From contig CAXSDH010000005.1 of NCBI GenBank assembly GCA_964235765.1, forward strand, positions 1 through 64,000: DNA of 64,000 nucleotides, given 5' to 3'. The position numbers were made by a program, and so were the translations under genes. Below, in pieces: positions 43,120 through 52,890 of this stretch. The DNA comes from JAVVHH01 sp964235765. GTDB lineage: Bacteria; Pseudomonadota; Alphaproteobacteria; Acetobacterales; Acetobacteraceae. Numbering within the stretch: position 1 is the stretch's first letter; each line of letters begins with the position of its first letter. The notes beneath the pieces are model-generated. The model made no database searches, was not told where the DNA came from, and was given only the letters and a program-made list of their open reading frames with translations.

Positions 43120-44166
43120 CTAGCCGACGCCCCGGACGACGTGGGGCCCGATCAGATTTGCCAGCTTGAGCGGCAGGCGTTTCCATGCAGCGATCATCAG
43201 GCGGTATTTGGGGTTGAGCGGGTTGTGATCGGGTATTTTCGCGCCCGGCTGAAGCCGAAACCGGTGCAGGAGAGGCTGGGGGGAGAACCCCCAGTTTTTT
43301 TTGAACGCGAACGCGCCAGTGCCGGTTTTGCTGCGGCCGAAATCGAACAGCGTGCATCCGCGCTGCGCTGCCCGACGCATGACCTCCCAATACATGAAGT
43401 CATTGGCAAAGCTGCTGCGCGCGGCTGCCGTGCCGCCGCCGTAATATGGCAAGACTTCGCCGCGATCGTAGAAGTTGAGCACTGCGGCAACCGTTGCGCC
43501 GTTGTCCATCACTGTCAGGACATCCATTTTATCGGGGAACAATTCCGTCAGTAGCCGGAAATAGCGTCGGCTGAACACGGGTGTACCCAAATTGCGCACG
43601 CTTTCACTGTAGATGGCATGCAGGCCATCCACGTCGTGATCTACCTTGGAGGTGAGGCCGCGGTCGATGCCCTTTCGGACCATGGCCCGCTGCTTGCGCG
43701 GGATGGCTTTCATGTTGGCGTCGTCGCTCCCGGCGATGGTCTTGCGGAAGGTGACGTATAGGTCGTCCTTGGCTTGCCAATCCTCTTCGAGCCATCCATC
43801 GGGAGGCGGCTGAAGAAAGCGGTATTCCGTTGCGGTCGCGCGGGTTCGGTCCATCAACCCGGCCGCATATGCGCCGAGTGCCGCAAAGCTCTCGTGATCG
43901 GCCGCCACTGGCCCGCCGTAGACGCAGAACGGCGTCGAGATCAGCGTGTTGCCGAACAGGCGTGTCTTGACGTGGACGAGCGGCAAGATGCCGGTGATTG
44001 CGCCGTCCCGCTCGGTGAGCGCGTAGTGGGCGGTGTGGCCGAACGCGCGAGGGAACACCTCTGCCCAGGCGGCACGATGGAAGAACGTGCCGCCGGGCAT
44101 CTGTTCGACGAACCGGTCCCAGGCCGGCGCGGCGGCACGATCGAGCGGCCGGCAGACGACGGGCAT
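43120..44166 (-). CDS. XrtA-associated FemAB-like GNAT protein
   Basis: A 348-residue protein of the FemAB/GNAT fold found in exosortase A loci. Two acetyltransferase-like halves are visible, with VVCRPLDRAAAPAWDRFVEQ at the start, GTFFHRAAWAEVF, and the late RSKTGTGAFAFKKNWGF segment that marks the exosortase-associated subgroup. FemAB proteins move an amino-acyl group from aminoacyl-tRNA; here the acceptor may be the polysaccharide or its carrier. It starts 4 bases after the deacetylase stop and ends 26 bases before xrtA. Confidence 0.9.
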   Translation of the reverse strand: MPVVCRPLDRAAAPAWDRFVEQMPGGTFFHRAAWAEVFPRAFGHTAHYALTERDGAITGILPLVHVKTRLFGNTLISTPFCVYGGPVAADHESFAALGAYAAGLMDRTRATATEYRFLQPPPDGWLEEDWQAKDDLYVTFRKTIAGSDDANMKAIPRKQRAMVRKGIDRGLTSKVDHDVDGLHAIYSESVRNLGTPVFSRRYFRLLTELFPDKMDVLTVMDNGATVAAVLNFYDRGEVLPYYGGGTAAARSSFANDFMYWEVMRRAAQRGCTLFDFGRSKTGTGAFAFKKNWGFSPQPLLHRFRLQPGAKIPDHNPLNPKYRLMIAAWKRLPLKLANLIGPHVVRGVG

Positions 44167-44170
44167 CCGG

Positions 44171-45040
44171 TCAGGCGCTCAGGCGGGCGAGGTCGTCGGC
44201 GAAAACATGGTCCATCCGTCCCCAGGTGAAGTCCTTCAACAGGCGGTCCAGCCGATCGGGCACCGCGGCGATGTTCACGTAGTGCCGGAAGCGGGACATG
44301 CGGCCGGCCTGCCTGATGCGAGGCTGCGCCGGGTCGATTTCCCAGGGGTGGAAGTAGAAGACGCCCGGGGCGTGCTCCCGCCGGTTGAATCTGCGCAGCG
44401 CGGTCCGGAATAGCAGGTATGGCATTAGCCGGAAGTAGCCGCCGCCGGCGATGGGCATATTGCGGCCGGCGACCTGCACGGTGGTCATTGGAATCTCGAC
44501 GATCGCGCCCGCCCAGGGCCGGTAAGGAAATCGCGGCGCATCCGGCGCGCCATACAGGTCGTGCTTGATCGGGTAGACGCTGGAGCTATAGCGGTGGCCG
44601 GTGTCTTCCAAGACTTCGAAGGCCCAGGAGGTGCTTGGACCGATCGAGAACGTGGGTGCGCGATAACCGGTCACGGCCACTCCGCCACGGTCCTCGAGGG
44701 CTGAGCGGGCGCGATGCACGTCGGCCCGGAAGGCCTCCGGGGTCAAGTTCTGCACCAGTTCGTGGCCGTAGCCGTGGCTCGCCAATTCGTGCCCACCCTC
44801 GACGATTCGGCGGACCACCTTGGGATGACGCTCGGCGATCCAGCCCAGGGTGAAGAAGGTGGCCTTTACTCCCGCGCGGTCGAATTGCTCGAGGATGCGG
44901 TCCATGTTCGCTTCCACCCGGCACGGAATCGCGTCCCAGGTGGAACGGTCGATGCATCCGGCAAACGCCTGGACTTGGAAGTAGTCCTCGACGTCGACCG
45001 TCATCGCGTTGACCTGGGGAGGGGGCGAAGACACCTTCAT
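44171..45040 (-). CDS. XrtA-associated polysaccharide deacetylase, DUF3473
   Basis: A 289-residue carbohydrate esterase 4 protein with a C-terminal DUF3473 region. NodB-type motifs are in place: MTVDVEDYFQ (catalytic base and metal Asp), GHELASHGYGHE (metal His pair), and GYRAPTFSIG (Arg motif). The late FYFHPWEIDPAQP is the DUF3473 mark with the catalytic His. It should remove N-acetyl groups from the exopolysaccharide. There is no signal peptide, as usual for this type. Its ATG overlaps the ATPase stop by four bases. Confidence 0.93.
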   Translation of the reverse strand: MKVSSPPPQVNAMTVDVEDYFQVQAFAGCIDRSTWDAIPCRVEANMDRILEQFDRAGVKATFFTLGWIAERHPKVVRRIVEGGHELASHGYGHELVQNLTPEAFRADVHRARSALEDRGGVAVTGYRAPTFSIGPSTSWAFEVLEDTGHRYSSSVYPIKHDLYGAPDAPRFPYRPWAGAIVEIPMTTVQVAGRNMPIAGGGYFRLMPYLLFRTALRRFNRREHAPGVFYFHPWEIDPAQPRIRQAGRMSRFRHYVNIAAVPDRLDRLLKDFTWGRMDHVFADDLARLSA

Positions 45041-46059
45041 CCTTGGACGCCCAACATTTGGGTCAGCCGGCGGAAGACCTGCTCGCGCCGGGCCATTTGG
45101 TATTCCAGCGCCTCGACCCGGTTCAGCAGGTCGGCATTGACCGACAGCATTGCGTGATCTGGGATCAGCCCCGGCGAGATTGATGCGGAGACACCGTTTG
45201 CAGGGGACGGGGGTTCGGGGCCTTCGACCCAGTCGGCCCGGACGCCTTCCAGATCCTGCGCCAACTCGACTGCCGTGTTGTCGACCATCTCACCGGTGAT
45301 CCGATGCATCTCTTCCAGCACGCCGTACAGCAACACGCGGGAGCAGAGGCGGTTGATGCGGCGCGGAATGCCGCCGGAGTGGGTGTGGACAGCGTTGAAG
45401 GCGTCGTCATCCCAATGCGGGTCATCGATCCAGCCGACTGCGTGCAGCCGGTGTTCGATGTAGGCCCGCGTCTCGTCTTGGCTCAGCGGGCCCAAATGGT
45501 AGGAGGTCAAAACACGCTGCCGAAGCTGGTCCATGTTGGGGCTGGCCAGCACGCGACGGAACTGCGGTTGGCCCAGCAGAATGGTTTGCAGCGAGGTTCG
45601 CCCATCAACGGTGATGTTGGACAGCATGCGCAACTCCTCGAGCGCGGCGAGTGACAGGTTCTGCGCCTCGTCCACGATCAGCAGGCAGCGCCGTCCGGCG
45701 GACTGGTGCTGCCTTAGCACGTCCTCGAAGCGGTGCAGCAAGGCCGCTTTGCCGGACCCCTCCTCTACGAGGCCGAACCCGGCCATGGCGAGGCGGAACA
45801 GGTCGTTCTCCGAGACCTGGGTGGTGTTGATCCGAGCGATCGTATAGGCAGTTGGGTCCATCTGCGAGCGCAGCCACTCGACCAGCGTCGTTTTGCCGGC
45901 CCCCACCTCGCCGGTGATGATGATGAAGCCTTCGCCCTGGGCTAGTCCGTAATTGAGGTGGGCGATCGCTTTGCTATGGCCGCGACTGCCGAAGAAGAAT
46001 CGGCTGTCGGGCGTGAGTTGAAAGGGCATGCCCGAAAGATTGTAAAACGATTCGTACAC
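45037..46059 (-). CDS. XrtA-associated ExeA-type ATPase
   Basis: A 340-residue AAA ATPase. It opens MYESFYNLSGMPFQLTPD, typical of the exosortase locus ATPase (TIGR03015-type) and ExeA. Walker A GEVGAGKTT is at 50-58, Walker B LLIVDEAQNLS is near 127, and a winged region (GGIPRRINRLCSRVLLYG) follows. A short C-terminal segment (about 270-340) ends in a coiled-coil stretch. It is assumed to energise assembly or secretion of the exopolysaccharide. The gene lies 11 bases after the outer-membrane protein gene and overlaps the deacetylase gene. Confidence 0.93.
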   Translation of the reverse strand: MYESFYNLSGMPFQLTPDSRFFFGSRGHSKAIAHLNYGLAQGEGFIIITGEVGAGKTTLVEWLRSQMDPTAYTIARINTTQVSENDLFRLAMAGFGLVEEGSGKAALLHRFEDVLRQHQSAGRRCLLIVDEAQNLSLAALEELRMLSNITVDGRTSLQTILLGQPQFRRVLASPNMDQLRQRVLTSYHLGPLSQDETRAYIEHRLHAVGWIDDPHWDDDAFNAVHTHSGGIPRRINRLCSRVLLYGVLEEMHRITGEMVDNTAVELAQDLEGVRADWVEGPEPPSPANGVSASISPGLIPDHAMLSVNADLLNRVEALEYQMARREQVFRRLTQMLGVQG

Positions 46060-46070
46060 GGTTCCGCCGT

Positions 46071-47831
46071 TCAGAAGGATTTACGAAGGCCAACGAGGAA
46101 CAGGTTCTGGGTAGCGCTGCCGCCGAATGACGCCGGCAGGTTCGCGCCTTGCCCGCCCGACCGGTCGGTGAAGGAGTATCGCACACTGCCGGTCAGCGTT
46201 TCGGTGAATGTGTGGCCAAGGCTGGTCGACAGGGAAATGGTGTTCTGCGACCCCGCGGCTGGGTTGCCCAGCAACGAGCCGTTGTTCGACACGCCATACG
46301 AGACAGCGCTCGACAGGATTGTCGCCCTGTTCAGGTCGTGCTGCCACGAAAGGCTGCCGTAAATGCTGCTGTTGCTTGTTCCCGGTGGAACGCTCGTGCC
46401 AACGAAGCTGATCGAGTTGGTCAGCGTCGTGCGGTCCTCGTTCGTGATGGTGGCCGCAAACACGTCCCGATCGAGAAGCAGGAGCGTGGTGAAGGACAGG
46501 CGCTTGATCCGGGAAAGCCCGTTTTGCGTGCCGAACGCGGAACCTCCTGTGACGGGGGCGCCAGTCACGTTATCGACCAGCAGACCGCCGGCCCCGACCC
46601 GTGTGGTCTGTAGCAGGTTTTGCTGTTCCTCCGCGTCCGTCGTGATGCCGGTCGAGTAGCGACCAATGATCCGCGTGCGTGGCGTCGGCGAATACGTGCC
46701 GTCGAAGGCGAACGACGTATCGCCCTGCCGACGGCCGTAGGTGACGGTGATCGAGCTATCGGCATTCGGGATCAGCCGAGTGCCGACGTTCCAAGTCGGC
46801 TCACTCAGCCGATAACCGAAAGTGCCGCCATATTTGATGTCCTGGTAGCCGACGCCGGTAAGGAGCGTGACGGCCCGGGTCAGCGCGTAGCTGAATTCGT
46901 TGTTGATGCTGTTCCGGTGCGCGCCTTGATATGCGACGCTGCCGCTATATTGGACCGCCTCGAGCGTGACCTCGTTGTTGAACTGCCCGAGATTCTCTCC
47001 CGTGGCGAAGGATGCTCGTTCCCGATGGGTGGTCAGGTTGCCTGGTGTTCCATAGCCTTGTTGATTCCCGGACAGGTTGTTCAACAGGATGCCGTTGTCG
47101 ACGCCGTTGAATTGATTGCCGCCATCCGCATCCTGCATCGTCCGGGCGATCGTGTAGCTCACGACGCCGGTGCCCCAACCGCCGAACCTGTGCTGCAGCG
47201 AGGGCGAGGCGCTGACGGTCGTGCTTTGGATGGCATTGTCACGGCTCAGGAACTGGCTGTTCTGCCGCCCAACCAAGGCTTGGTCGCCACCGAACCTGGA
47301 CTGCTCGGAAATGTTTCCACGCAGGTCCAGAAAGAACGTGTCCGGTATGATGATCGCATTGAGACTGGCGCTCAGGTCCTGACTGACGCGGCTCTGCCCG
47401 GACGTTTTTGCGTAGAGGACGATCTGCGGTGCGTAGTTCAGCCGGACCGTCACCTTCGAGGTGTTCCCGGCCACCGAAAGGCTTGGCGCGATCAAGGTGA
47501 ATACGTCGAGATTGCCCGTGCGGCTGGCCCCTCCCGGATTGTCCGTCACGCCGACATCGACGCCGAGCGACGCGCCGAACTCCCAGGCCCGCCCTAAGAC
47601 GCTTGCGGGTGCGTTGGGCAGGATCGAGGAAACCGCGCCGCGCAAATCGTCGCCACGCCCGCCCACGCCCGTGGCCGGCAGGAGGCCTTCTGCCTGCGCC
47701 CATGCCGCCGAGGCTGTCAGGAGAGACATCGACATGCCGACCAGAAGGCATACACCCGCTTTGGCCCACGTGGGTTCCAAGACCCAAGATGCGCCAGGGC
47801 TGCTCTGCCGAGTCTGATCGCGGACGTGCAT
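46071..47831 (-). CDS. TIGR03016-type exosortase-locus outer-membrane protein
   Basis: A 586-residue protein with a signal peptide (hydrophobic VCLLVGMSMSLLTASAAWA then AQA). The rest is an alternating-strand beta-barrel rich in Gly, Thr, Ser and Asn, ending in Phe (VGLRKSF), as in outer-membrane proteins. It matches the TIGR03016 PEP-CTERM locus protein in length and position between autokinase and ATPase. It may form the export channel in place of a Wza-type protein, or a porin-like exit. Start 47831 lies 4 bases after the autokinase stop; 47861 is possible. Confidence 0.85.
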   Translation of the reverse strand: MHVRDQTRQSSPGASWVLEPTWAKAGVCLLVGMSMSLLTASAAWAQAEGLLPATGVGGRGDDLRGAVSSILPNAPASVLGRAWEFGASLGVDVGVTDNPGGASRTGNLDVFTLIAPSLSVAGNTSKVTVRLNYAPQIVLYAKTSGQSRVSQDLSASLNAIIIPDTFFLDLRGNISEQSRFGGDQALVGRQNSQFLSRDNAIQSTTVSASPSLQHRFGGWGTGVVSYTIARTMQDADGGNQFNGVDNGILLNNLSGNQQGYGTPGNLTTHRERASFATGENLGQFNNEVTLEAVQYSGSVAYQGAHRNSINNEFSYALTRAVTLLTGVGYQDIKYGGTFGYRLSEPTWNVGTRLIPNADSSITVTYGRRQGDTSFAFDGTYSPTPRTRIIGRYSTGITTDAEEQQNLLQTTRVGAGGLLVDNVTGAPVTGGSAFGTQNGLSRIKRLSFTTLLLLDRDVFAATITNEDRTTLTNSISFVGTSVPPGTSNSSIYGSLSWQHDLNRATILSSAVSYGVSNNGSLLGNPAAGSQNTISLSTSLGHTFTETLTGSVRYSFTDRSGGQGANLPASFGGSATQNLFLVGLRKSF

Positions 47832-47835
47832 AGGG

Positions 47836-49107
47836 TCAGGTATAGGAGCCGAAATAGTCATATGCACCAAAAGTATGACTGCTGGTCAGCCTTACCTTGT
47901 TCAGCAGCATCGTGATCGTTGGGCAGACTCTCACCAATTCGAGCGCCGCCTCCACCTCGCTGCGCTGGGTACGCTCAGCTTCGACGACCATCACGACCTG
48001 GCCGACATGCGCCGCAAGCGTGTGGGGATCGCTGGTGGAAAGGCATGGTGGCGCATCGAGCATGATGAGCGACTTGGGATACCGCTTCGCAAGGAGATGG
48101 ATAACCGGGGTGATGGGCCGCAACCCGGACCCGCCCTCCTCTGGCTGGGGCATTGCGGACTGTTCCGTGGCAAACTGGCTTCCAATTCGGCTGCCCAGCG
48201 GCAGTATCGAGAGGTTGGGTAGCACGGTCGGTTGGATAAGGTCATCTATGGACAGCGCCGGTTGTGCGACCAAGTCCAGCAAGCCGAGGCTCTCGCTTAA
48301 CCCGAGCAGGTCGGAAATCGGCCGGATTTTTGAATCGACGTCCACCAGCAACACGCTCTCTCCGGCATTCTGCGCGATGCTGCCAGCGAGGTTCAGTGCC
48401 GTAAAACTCTTGCCTTCGCCTGGCCGGGCGCTGGTCACGAGAAGTACGTTGCTGGCGACCTGACTTCGCAGTGGCGGACCGTCCGGTTCTTCGTGCAGAG
48501 CACGCAAGATCCGGCCAATGACGATCCTATATTCTTCCGACACCCTCGTGCGCTTCGTGCGTGCAACCACCAATCCCGCTCGTTCAAGCGTATCGAGGCT
48601 GATAACGGGGCGGGACGGCGAGGACGGGATCTCGGCCGCAGACAGCGGCCGGCCACCCACCGGGGCCGTTTCTTGGCGCGCCTGCAGCGGCGCCGAGGCC
48701 GGTGCGCTCTGCATCGGTGCGTTCTTAATCGGGGTGGGCCGGGAAGGCGGCACGAGCATCGGCGTTGCTGGGAGACGCTGAGCAGGCGTGGGCGATGTTG
48801 CGCTTTCGACCAACCCGGCACGCTTCACCATGTGCGGAAGCGGTACCGGGCCATCCACGACGGCAGGCGGGCTGTCGGGTTCCAGCGCGCGCGCGGTGCT
48901 TGCGGCGCGCAGCAACGCTGCCGCTCGCTCGATCAGGTGATCGGCCTTTTCCGTCACGGCTGAGACAACCGTATCACACCGGTGTGGATCATGTGGATCT
49001 TGATCGAGCCGAGCTGCTGCTCCGACCCGTTCTGCGATCCAACACTCGTCGGAGCGAGGCGTATCCGGGACTGCATCCAGCTTCTCTCTCCAGATTTGGC
49101 CCATCAT
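47836..49107 (-). CDS. Exosortase-locus tyrosine autokinase (CpsD/ExoP-like)
   Basis: A 423-residue BY-kinase-like ATPase. Residues 1-190 are low-complexity, rich in Pro, Ser and Ala, with a helix at 50-72. The kinase domain follows: Walker A SARPGEGKS (226-234), Walker A' LLVDVDSK (253-260, Lys in place of the usual Arg), Walker B IMLDAPP. The C-terminal tyrosine tail is short (Tyr416, 418, 422). BY-kinases need a Wzz-type membrane activator to cycle phosphorylation; none is adjacent. It should control polymer length and export. The start, ATG 49107 or 49104, is soft. It is first of the minus-strand XrtA operon. Confidence 0.87.
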   Translation of the reverse strand: MMGQIWREKLDAVPDTPRSDECWIAERVGAAARLDQDPHDPHRCDTVVSAVTEKADHLIERAAALLRAASTARALEPDSPPAVVDGPVPLPHMVKRAGLVESATSPTPAQRLPATPMLVPPSRPTPIKNAPMQSAPASAPLQARQETAPVGGRPLSAAEIPSSPSRPVISLDTLERAGLVVARTKRTRVSEEYRIVIGRILRALHEEPDGPPLRSQVASNVLLVTSARPGEGKSFTALNLAGSIAQNAGESVLLVDVDSKIRPISDLLGLSESLGLLDLVAQPALSIDDLIQPTVLPNLSILPLGSRIGSQFATEQSAMPQPEEGGSGLRPITPVIHLLAKRYPKSLIMLDAPPCLSTSDPHTLAAHVGQVVMVVEAERTQRSEVEAALELVRVCPTITMLLNKVRLTSSHTFGAYDYFGSYT

Positions 49108-49455
49108 GCAGATCGCCTAAGCGGCCCAGGCTGCCGTCGTCCAGAAAACCCCTGAACCGTCCTTTTCCCGAGGCGCGCCAAGGGGTCTCCGGCCTTCGCT
49201 TGTCTCCGCAAGCGGACACTTAGCCCATCGCTGTGGTTGCGTCGAGTGTCCGGCAATTGCGAGTGCACAGATTTTAGGCTATTGTGACATGGAGTGGGGT
49301 GCTGTCTGCCGGGCGTATGAGCCATAACGATTCCGTGTTGAATTTGGTGGTGCCGGAGACATACTGATTGATGAACGTTAAGAATTGGCTTACGACGCGA
49401 TGTGTCGAACGTGGGCGGCTGGCGGGTCCCGATAGGGCCCAACGACGAGGTTGAA
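49108..49455. promoter_or_regulatory. 348-base divergent region at the XrtA locus
   Basis: Separates the autokinase and sugar-transferase genes, so it should contain both operon promoters. AT content rises at 49255-49390. Only tiny frames exist, for example 16 codons from ATG 49317, without a ribosome-binding site. PrsR activates sigma-54 promoters, so I looked for GG-N10-GC elements; GCAATTGC (49253-49260) is near such a motif but the -24 half does not match. No operator is assigned. Confidence 0.4.
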
Positions 49456-50787
49456 ATGGCTAAGTTCGTTGTACGCTACGTGTCGCCGGAGATGTTGGCC
49501 CTCGGCCTGCTCGAGTTGTTGCTCACGTTCGCCCTTGCCTACATCCTCCTGATGCCGGCTTCGGGTGGCCTGGTTCTCGAGCTCAAGGCCGCCAACCACG
49601 CGCTGGTTCTCGCGCTCACGATCGGCTTCACCGCGTTCACGATCGGCGTCTATCGCCCCCAGATTTTTCTTCGGGCTCGCAGCTTGGTCGTCAATACGGT
49701 GCTCAGCGGTCTCCTTGCGTTCCCGGCCGTATGGGTGGTGAGCAAGGCCATCGGCCTGAGCAGTTATTGGCCCGTCGGGTATGACGCCCTTCGGCCGATC
49801 AAGATCCTTTCGATATGGATAGGGGCGCTGGTCGCGATCCGCTTCCTTTTCCTAGTCGCCGTGCGGCTTAATCTGTTCGTCCATCGCGTTGCCGTGCTGG
49901 GACAGGACGAGGTTCCAAGCACCGTCGCCGCTATCCGCTCCGGGAAGAAGGGGTTCCTGGAGCTTGCGGTTCCGCGTGCGGGTGCGGCCTCGCCCGCCGT
50001 TCTGCAGGCAGCGCGGGTTCAAAGCGTCATCCTTTCGACGGAAGGACTGAGCGTATTGCCCTTGGACACAAGAGAGGATTTTCGCCGTCGGGGTATCCGG
50101 ATCGAGACGGAATCCGAATTTTGGGAACGTCATCTCAAACGCGTGGACATCGAGAACGTCGAAGACGCTTGGATCGCACGGTTGAGCCGCGGCCAGGGCC
50201 GGTTCCAGGCGGTCCTCAATCGCACCGGCGATATCGCGATCAGCTTCGTGTTCCTGTTGGCCACCTTGCCACTGATGCTCGTGGTCGCGCTCCTGGTACG
50301 CCTCGATAGCCCGGGTCCCGTGCTCTACCGGCAGGAACGTGTCGGGCTTTGCGGACGCACCTTCACCCTCTTCAAGTTCCGCAGCATGCGCGCCAACGCT
50401 GAAAGCCGTGGCCCTGCCTGGGCGCAGCAGCGCGATCCACGGGTGACACGGGTGGGCTCGTTCATGCGGCGAACCCGCATCGACGAGCTTCCTCAACTGT
50501 TCAACGTGTTGCGAGGGGAAATGGGGTTTATCGGGCCGCGGCCGGAGCGTCCCCACTTCGTCGAGCAACTGGCCGACGTGATCCCGCACTATCGTGAGCG
50601 CGCCCGGGTCAAGCCGGGGCTGACCGGGTGGGCGCAGGTCAATTATCCCTATGGTGCCTCAGTCGAAGACGCGAGGGCCAAGCTCTCCTATGACCTGTAT
50701 TACGTGCAGCATCGTAATCCGTTTCTCGATATTCTTATCCTGTTCGCGACGGTACGCGTGATCCTGTTCCAGGAAGGCGCCCGGTAG
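49456..50787 (+). CDS. Exosortase-locus initiating sugar transferase
   Basis: A 443-residue polyprenyl-phosphate sugar-1-phosphate transferase that begins repeat-unit assembly. Four N-terminal membrane segments (to about residue 135), a nucleotide-binding-like middle domain, then a bacterial sugar transferase domain (about 245-443): a fifth segment, SPGPVLYRQERVG, FTLFKFRSMR, RIDELPQLFNVLRGEMG and FIGPRPERP. The layout matches the TIGR03013-type enzymes of XrtA loci. ATG 49456 has GAGG at 49447-49450; the in-frame ATG at 49402 adds residues unlike the family. It is the first gene of the prsK-prsR-prsT operon. Confidence 0.92.
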   Translation: MAKFVVRYVSPEMLALGLLELLLTFALAYILLMPASGGLVLELKAANHALVLALTIGFTAFTIGVYRPQIFLRARSLVVNTVLSGLLAFPAVWVVSKAIGLSSYWPVGYDALRPIKILSIWIGALVAIRFLFLVAVRLNLFVHRVAVLGQDEVPSTVAAIRSGKKGFLELAVPRAGAASPAVLQAARVQSVILSTEGLSVLPLDTREDFRRRGIRIETESEFWERHLKRVDIENVEDAWIARLSRGQGRFQAVLNRTGDIAISFVFLLATLPLMLVVALLVRLDSPGPVLYRQERVGLCGRTFTLFKFRSMRANAESRGPAWAQQRDPRVTRVGSFMRRTRIDELPQLFNVLRGEMGFIGPRPERPHFVEQLADVIPHYRERARVKPGLTGWAQVNYPYGASVEDARAKLSYDLYYVQHRNPFLDILILFATVRVILFQEGAR

Positions 50788-50818
50788 CCGCGTCCAGCCG
50801 GACCGGAAGCCGCCAGCC

Positions 50819-52888
50819 ATGCCCGCCGGGCTATTCTTGTTCGTCGTTTGCTCGGCCGTCTACGCCACGCTTGCCTCACTCATCGCCATCCAGGCGCGCC
50901 AGCGGACGAATTGGCTGCTTGCTGGATGTTGCCTCGTCACGGCGGTTTGGGCGGGAAGCGTTGCCACCTGGCCCAGCTCGGACATCGCGGACGTGCCGGG
51001 AGCGCTGGATATCTTGCGCGCGCTCGCCTGGTACGGGTTCATCCTTCACCTCTACAGGCGTTCCACGACGGGACCGCGGGTGCAGTTTCGCGCGTTTTCG
51101 GCAGCGGGCTGCGCTGCGGCGTTGCTTGGCGTGCTCTCGGTCATACAGGGGTACCTCGCGCCCGCAGAGCCGGTCACCTTGTTGTCGCTGCCGATCGTGC
51201 TGCGCCTCGGCTTGGCGGTTTGCGAGTTGCTGCTGATCGAAAATCTGTATCTGAACCTTCCCGAACACGCGCGCTGGCATGTGGCCGTGCCTTGCGTGCT
51301 GCTTGGCGGACTCGCCTGCTTCGATATCCTCCTTTGCGCCGACTTGGTGTTGTTCCGGAGCTCTTCGTCCACTTTGGCCGGCGCCCGGGTGGTCGCGATG
51401 ATGATGGTGGCGCCGTTGCTGGTCATCGCCGCGATCAGGGGCCAGCGCTGGGATGGCCAGGTCAAGCTGTCCCGCACAGCCGTGTTCCATAGTGCGACGC
51501 TGATCCTGACCGGGGGGGTGCTGCTGGCCTTGGCCGCGGCAGGCGAGGTGTTTCGGCAGTTCGGCGCCGATTGGGGCTGGATGGCAGAGACCAGCCTGGC
51601 GTTTGCCGGGCTTATCGGCGCCGGGCTGATGGTGCTCTCCCGGTCCGCGCGCTCGCGATTTCAGCGGGTGGTTGTGCAGCATTTCTTTGCCGATCGGTAC
51701 GATTACCGCCGGCAGTGGCTGGACTGCATCGATGCGCTTTCGGCCACGGGAGCCGACGGCCGCACCGCCCTGCATACCAGGGCGATTCGCGCCCTGGCCG
51801 ACGTGGTGGACAGCCCAGGCGGCCTGCTGTTTCTACGCGAGGGCGGGTCGGGCGCATTCGGCTGGGCGGGGTCCTGGAACATGCCTGCCGCTTCGCTGCT
51901 GCCGATGGAGCATCCCATCGTAAGCGCGACCCGCGGGGGCGAATGGATCGTCGACCTCACGCGGCAGCATCCGGACGTGGCCAAGCAGGCGCCGCTCGAT
52001 CAACTCGGCCGGGTCTGGCTGGTGATTCCGCTGCTGCACCACGCGCAGCTGATCGGCTTGGTGATGGTCGGACCACCCCGCGTTGCATTCCGCACCGACC
52101 AGGAGGTCTTTGACCTGTTGCGGATCGTAGGGCGCGAAGTGGCGACCTACGTCGCCGAGCAGCGTGCGACGCAGGTGATGGTCCAGACCCGGCATTTGCA
52201 CGACTATAGCAAGCGCTTCGCCTTCGTCGCGCACGACATCAAGAATGTCTCGAGCCAGCTTGCCCTCCTGCTGCGCAATGCAGAGAGCCACATCAGCAAT
52301 CCCGAGTTCCAGCGGGACATGCTCGATACGGTCAGCGCATCGGTGCAGAAGATCACTGGCCTGCTGAAACGCCTCGAGACGCCGGAAACCGATCGTGCGC
52401 CAGCGGCCCTGACGCCTCTGCCGCGGCTTGAGGCGCTGATCTCCACGTACCGTCGGGTAAGGCAGGCAAAGCTCGTGCTTGAACACGACGGGTCGACAGC
52501 GACGGTGGCGATGAGCGCCGATGCATTCGACACTGCGGTCACCCACTTGCTGAACAATGCCGTAGAGGCGTCGATCGGCGCACCGGTGCAGGTGCGGTTG
52601 CGGCATGAGGTGACGCAGGTGGTGATCGACATCATCGATCAAGGCTCCGGGATGAGCCCCGAATTCGTGCGCGACCAGCTGTTCCGGCCGTTCAGCACGC
52701 AAAAACAGGGCGGGTCGGGCATCGGCGCGTTTCAAGCGCGCGAGTTGTTGCGGGAGGGCGGGGGAGACCTGGTGGTAATAAGTGGTAAAGGTATTGGGAC
52801 TACGATGCGTCTTCTGCTGGCGCGGGCCGATGCTCCCGTTGCAAGCGGGACACAAGGCGCAGCGGTGCTGACGGAATCCGGGGTTTAA
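50819..52888 (+). CDS. prsK: PEP-CTERM system histidine kinase PrsK
   Basis: A 689-residue membrane sensor kinase. About eight membrane segments (to residue 280) precede a GAF-like domain (about 310-450), the phospho-acceptor box FVAHDIKNVSSQLALLLRN with His472, and an HATPase domain with LLNNAVEAS (N box) and GSGIGAFQARELL (G box). PrsK pairs with PrsR in exosortase loci. It starts 31 bases after the transferase gene and ends 2 bases before prsR. The sensed signal is unknown. Confidence 0.93.
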   Translation: MPAGLFLFVVCSAVYATLASLIAIQARQRTNWLLAGCCLVTAVWAGSVATWPSSDIADVPGALDILRALAWYGFILHLYRRSTTGPRVQFRAFSAAGCAAALLGVLSVIQGYLAPAEPVTLLSLPIVLRLGLAVCELLLIENLYLNLPEHARWHVAVPCVLLGGLACFDILLCADLVLFRSSSSTLAGARVVAMMMVAPLLVIAAIRGQRWDGQVKLSRTAVFHSATLILTGGVLLALAAAGEVFRQFGADWGWMAETSLAFAGLIGAGLMVLSRSARSRFQRVVVQHFFADRYDYRRQWLDCIDALSATGADGRTALHTRAIRALADVVDSPGGLLFLREGGSGAFGWAGSWNMPAASLLPMEHPIVSATRGGEWIVDLTRQHPDVAKQAPLDQLGRVWLVIPLLHHAQLIGLVMVGPPRVAFRTDQEVFDLLRIVGREVATYVAEQRATQVMVQTRHLHDYSKRFAFVAHDIKNVSSQLALLLRNAESHISNPEFQRDMLDTVSASVQKITGLLKRLETPETDRAPAALTPLPRLEALISTYRRVRQAKLVLEHDGSTATVAMSADAFDTAVTHLLNNAVEASIGAPVQVRLRHEVTQVVIDIIDQGSGMSPEFVRDQLFRPFSTQKQGGSGIGAFQARELLREGGGDLVVISGKGIGTTMRLLLARADAPVASGTQGAAVLTESGV

Positions 52889-52890
52889 GC

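Noticed and set aside
46620..47597. Plus-strand frame opposite the TIGR03016 outer-membrane gene
   Set aside because: No signal, no domain, and placed entirely inside a supported gene.
49240..49275. Possible sigma-54 promoter near GCAATTGC
   Set aside because: The -12-like half has no matching GG at the right distance on either strand, so I do not call it.
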